From contig CAZNGF010000015.1 in the NCBI GenBank assembly GCA_964572855.1, forward strand, positions 1 to 42,819: a DNA stretch of 42,819 bases. The letters run 5' to 3'. The notes beneath the pieces were generated by a model. The model was given only the letters and a program-made list of their open reading frames with translations, made no database searches and had not been told where the DNA came from. The DNA is from CAZNGF01 sp964572855 (lineage in GTDB: Bacteria; Bipolaricaulota; Bipolaricaulia; RBG-16-55-9; JAJCYT01). Every line of letters begins with the position of its first letter. The stretch's first letter is position 1. The translations under genes and the position numbers were made by a program. This document shows positions 41,125 to 42,819 of this stretch, in pieces.

Positions 41125-41153
41125 TTGGCGCATCCTTCCGTGAGAACTATACT
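41125..41153 (+). promoter_or_regulatory. folE promoter
   Basis: TTGGCG (41125-41130) and TATACT (41148-41153) are 17 nt apart, ending 20 nt before the folE start. Confidence 0.72.
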
Positions 41154-41173
41154 CGCGCCACGGAGGAACGACC

Positions 41174-41758
41174 TTGAACCGCATCGCACACGGCAACCGC
41201 GACGAGCTCGTGAGCCTGGTCCACACGCTGTTGACCTCGATCGGCGAGAACCCGAACCGTGAGGGCCTGGAGCGCACGCCCGAGCGCGTGGCCGACCTCT
41301 ACGCCGAGATCACCGCCGGCACGAACGCCTCCCCGGAGGCGTTTCTGGCCAAGACCGTGTTCACGGTCAAGGACGACTCGATGCTGGTGGTGAAGGGCAT
41401 CGAGTACTACAGCCTGTGCGAGCACCACCTGCTGCCGTTCTTCGGCCAGGTGCACGTGGGCTACATCCCGCAGGGCAAGGCCGTTGGGCTGGGCGACATC
41501 CCGCAGGTCGTGGACCTGATCGCCCGCCGCCTCCAGGTCCAGGAGCGGCTCACCGAGGAGATCGCCACCGCGCTGGAAGAGGTCCTGGAGCCGCAGGGCG
41601 TGGGCGTGGTGGCCGAGGGGTTCCACCTCTGCCTGGCCATGCGCGGCAAGCAGAAGCAGGGCGCGCGCCTGATCACCAGCGCCATGCGCGGCCGCTTCCG
41701 CGGCGACCCGCGCACGCGCACCGAGTTCCTCAAGCTGATCGAGCGGGGGGAGCGCTAA
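41174..41758 (+). CDS. folE: GTP cyclohydrolase I
   Basis: A 194-residue enzyme converting GTP to dihydroneopterin triphosphate, the first step of folate and pterin synthesis. The zinc ligands are C82 and H85 (CEHHLLPFFG) and C153 (GFHLCLAMRGKQKQ), with the same 71-residue spacing as in E. coli. ENPNREGLERTPERVADLY and the C-terminal RTEFLKLI are typical. It starts at TTG after GGAGG. No other folate gene is adjacent; with F420-type enzymes in the window, a link to other pterin-like cofactors is only speculation. Confidence 0.97.
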   Translation: MNRIAHGNRDELVSLVHTLLTSIGENPNREGLERTPERVADLYAEITAGTNASPEAFLAKTVFTVKDDSMLVVKGIEYYSLCEHHLLPFFGQVHVGYIPQGKAVGLGDIPQVVDLIARRLQVQERLTEEIATALEEVLEPQGVGVVAEGFHLCLAMRGKQKQGARLITSAMRGRFRGDPRTRTEFLKLIERGER

Positions 41759-41794
41759 GGGGAGCCCAGGAGCCGGAACAATGGAGGCCCTCCA

Positions 41795-42373
41795 TTATTC
41801 CCCGTGCTTCGATTTTGCCGGTGCCGCCATCCCCCCCTGGATCAGCCACGCCGCGCCCAACATCAACACGAAGTCACCCAGGCTAAACGCGTTGGCCAGC
41901 GGGACCCAGCTTGGCAAGTAGAGCCAGTCGCCCAGGAAGTTCAGGCGCGTGGCTTCCCCCATCATCACGACGTTGGCGTAGGTGTGCTCGGGCGAGGTCG
42001 TGAGCGCCTCCGCCGCGCCCATACGCCCGGCGGCGCGCAGCGCCGAGACGCTTGCGGGCATGTAGCCGCCGTTGGCCGCGATCACGGTCAGGTTCAGCAC
42101 CATGCCCAGCGCGATGAGCCAGAGCGAGGCCACACGCCAGTTCCAGAGGAAAAACGCGACGATGAGCGCGTACGAGCCGACGTGCCAGGCCTCCGTGCCC
42201 CAACTCAGGGGCGGCTCGTTCCACCACGGGGTCGGGAAGATGAGCAGTTGCAGCGCGAGCCCGGCGAACACGAGCCAAAGCCCCTTGAGCGGGATGTGGC
42301 CCAAGCGGGTCAGGCTGCCCCGGCGCGCAAAGCCGGCGGCCACCCCCAGGACGATGCCCCAGAGCGGCAGCAC
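41795..42373 (-). CDS. DUF5317 membrane protein
   Basis: A 192-residue membrane protein with about five segments. The DUF5317 landmark is the loop VIAANGGYMPASVSAL, followed by TYANVVMMGEATRLNFLGDWLYLP and the last helix FSLGDFVLMLGAAWLI. The start is GTG (VLPLWGIVLG), overlapping the HD-GYP stop by one base (TAGTG), so translation is coupled. DUF5317 has no known function but is often found beside HD-domain or signalling genes, as here. Confidence 0.85.
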   Translation of the reverse strand: MLPLWGIVLGVAAGFARRGSLTRLGHIPLKGLWLVFAGLALQLLIFPTPWWNEPPLSWGTEAWHVGSYALIVAFFLWNWRVASLWLIALGMVLNLTVIAANGGYMPASVSALRAAGRMGAAEALTTSPEHTYANVVMMGEATRLNFLGDWLYLPSWVPLANAFSLGDFVLMLGAAWLIQGGMAAPAKSKHGE

Positions 42374-42819
42374 TAGCGCACCTGGGGCGCGGCTTCCGTC
42401 TTGGGTTGGAACACCTGGTGCACGAACACGTCGACCAAATGGGGATCGAGCACCTTGCCGGCCATCTCTTGGAGGATCTCGCAGGCTTGCAGGTGGGAGT
42501 ATTTGAGCGGTTTCCCCTGCGCGGGGCGGTAGCTGCGCTCGGTGGTGAGGGCGCTGTAGACGTCGGCCACGGCCACGATGCGCGCGCCCAGCGGGATTTG
42601 TTCGCCCTCCAAGCCGTCCGGGTAGCCCGAGCCGTCCCAGTGTTCGTGCTCGTGGCGCACGATGGGCACGACATCGCGGTAGATCTCCAGGTCCTTGATG
42701 ATCTCGGAGCCGATGATCGGGTGTTGCTTCATGGTTGCCCACTCCTGCTCGTCCAGCGGGCCCGGCTTGTTGAGGATCGAATCGGGAATCGCGATCTTGC
42801 CGATGTCGTGGATGGCCGC
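42373..42819 (-). CDS. HD-GYP domain protein, 5' part outside the window
   Basis: Only the last 148 codons are in view; the frame is open to the window edge. The HD-GYP domain shows HDIGKIAIPDSILNKPGPLDEQEW at the edge, then IVRHEHEHWDGSGYPDGLEGEQIPLGARIVAVADVYSALTTERSYRPA. HDIGK and the HEHWDGSGYPDGL (GYP) motif are intact, so it should break down cyclic di-GMP. Any N-terminal sensor is not visible. It is coupled to the DUF5317 gene. Confidence 0.9.
   Translation of the reverse strand, partial: AAIHDIGKIAIPDSILNKPGPLDEQEWATMKQHPIIGSEIIKDLEIYRDVVPIVRHEHEHWDGSGYPDGLEGEQIPLGARIVAVADVYSALTTERSYRPAQGKPLKYSHLQACEILQEMAGKVLDPHLVDVFVHQVFQPKTEAAPQVR

Overview
The window is GC-rich bacterial chromosome, judged by eye. 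Most genes have strong Shine-Dalgarno sites and GTG or TTG starts are common, but a minority have a -10 box only 6-8 nt before the ATG and no ribosome site. Markers are a class II (B12) ribonucleotide reductase, a LysW-type aminoadipate kinase, a PorV/UPF0164-like outer-membrane barrel protein, a probable F420-type LLM oxidoreductase and a Tat-exported binding protein. Together they suggest a diderm, probably thermophilic, little-cultured lineage such as Bipolaricaulota or a relative of Deinococcota. This placement is inference; no rRNA gene is present.

Layout: 1-3.2 kb holds a minus-strand secreted Cys/Gly-rich protein followed by a CPBP membrane protease, divergent from a small ribbon-helix-helix-like protein and a Crp/Fnr regulator with an N-terminal cysteine cluster. 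This is the best candidate for an undescribed system. 3.3-5.4 kb holds envelope proteins of unknown function, including a 35-residue membrane peptide with its own promoter. 5.5-8.1 kb is a binding protein-ATPase-permease ABC operon. 8.3-12.9 kb holds DoxX, DinB, alpha/beta hydrolase and M23 peptidase genes plus inverted copies of a palindromic repeat. 12.9-17.7 kb has two divergently transcribed isocitrate dehydrogenases whose cofactor residues predict NAD for one and NADP for the other, with gatC, an MBL hydrolase and upp. 17.8-22.3 kb has the barrel protein, tRNA-Pro(GGG), a UPF0173 hydrolase and nrdJ.

22.3-25.0 kb looks less GC-rich. It holds an orphan small gene, a broken antitoxin with two internal amber codons, an AAC(6')-like acetyltransferase and two toxin-antitoxin-like pairs (DUF433/DUF5615 and DUF2283 with its usual partner). 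25.0-32.2 kb has lysZ, a deiodinase-like thioredoxin-fold protein, an LLM oxidoreductase, a PlsC-type acyltransferase and a fused 2-oxoacid dehydrogenase E1 next to a malonyltransferase-like gene.

32.3-36.2 kb is an envelope-stress unit: an OmpR-type regulator and histidine kinase upstream of an HtrA protease. The htrA promoter carries three tandem 11-bp TTAA repeats where the -35 box should be. 36.3-42.8 kb is housekeeping: pgk, a bifunctional-nuclease-family protein, topA with a zincin, folE, DUF5317 and a truncated HD-GYP gene that runs off the window end.
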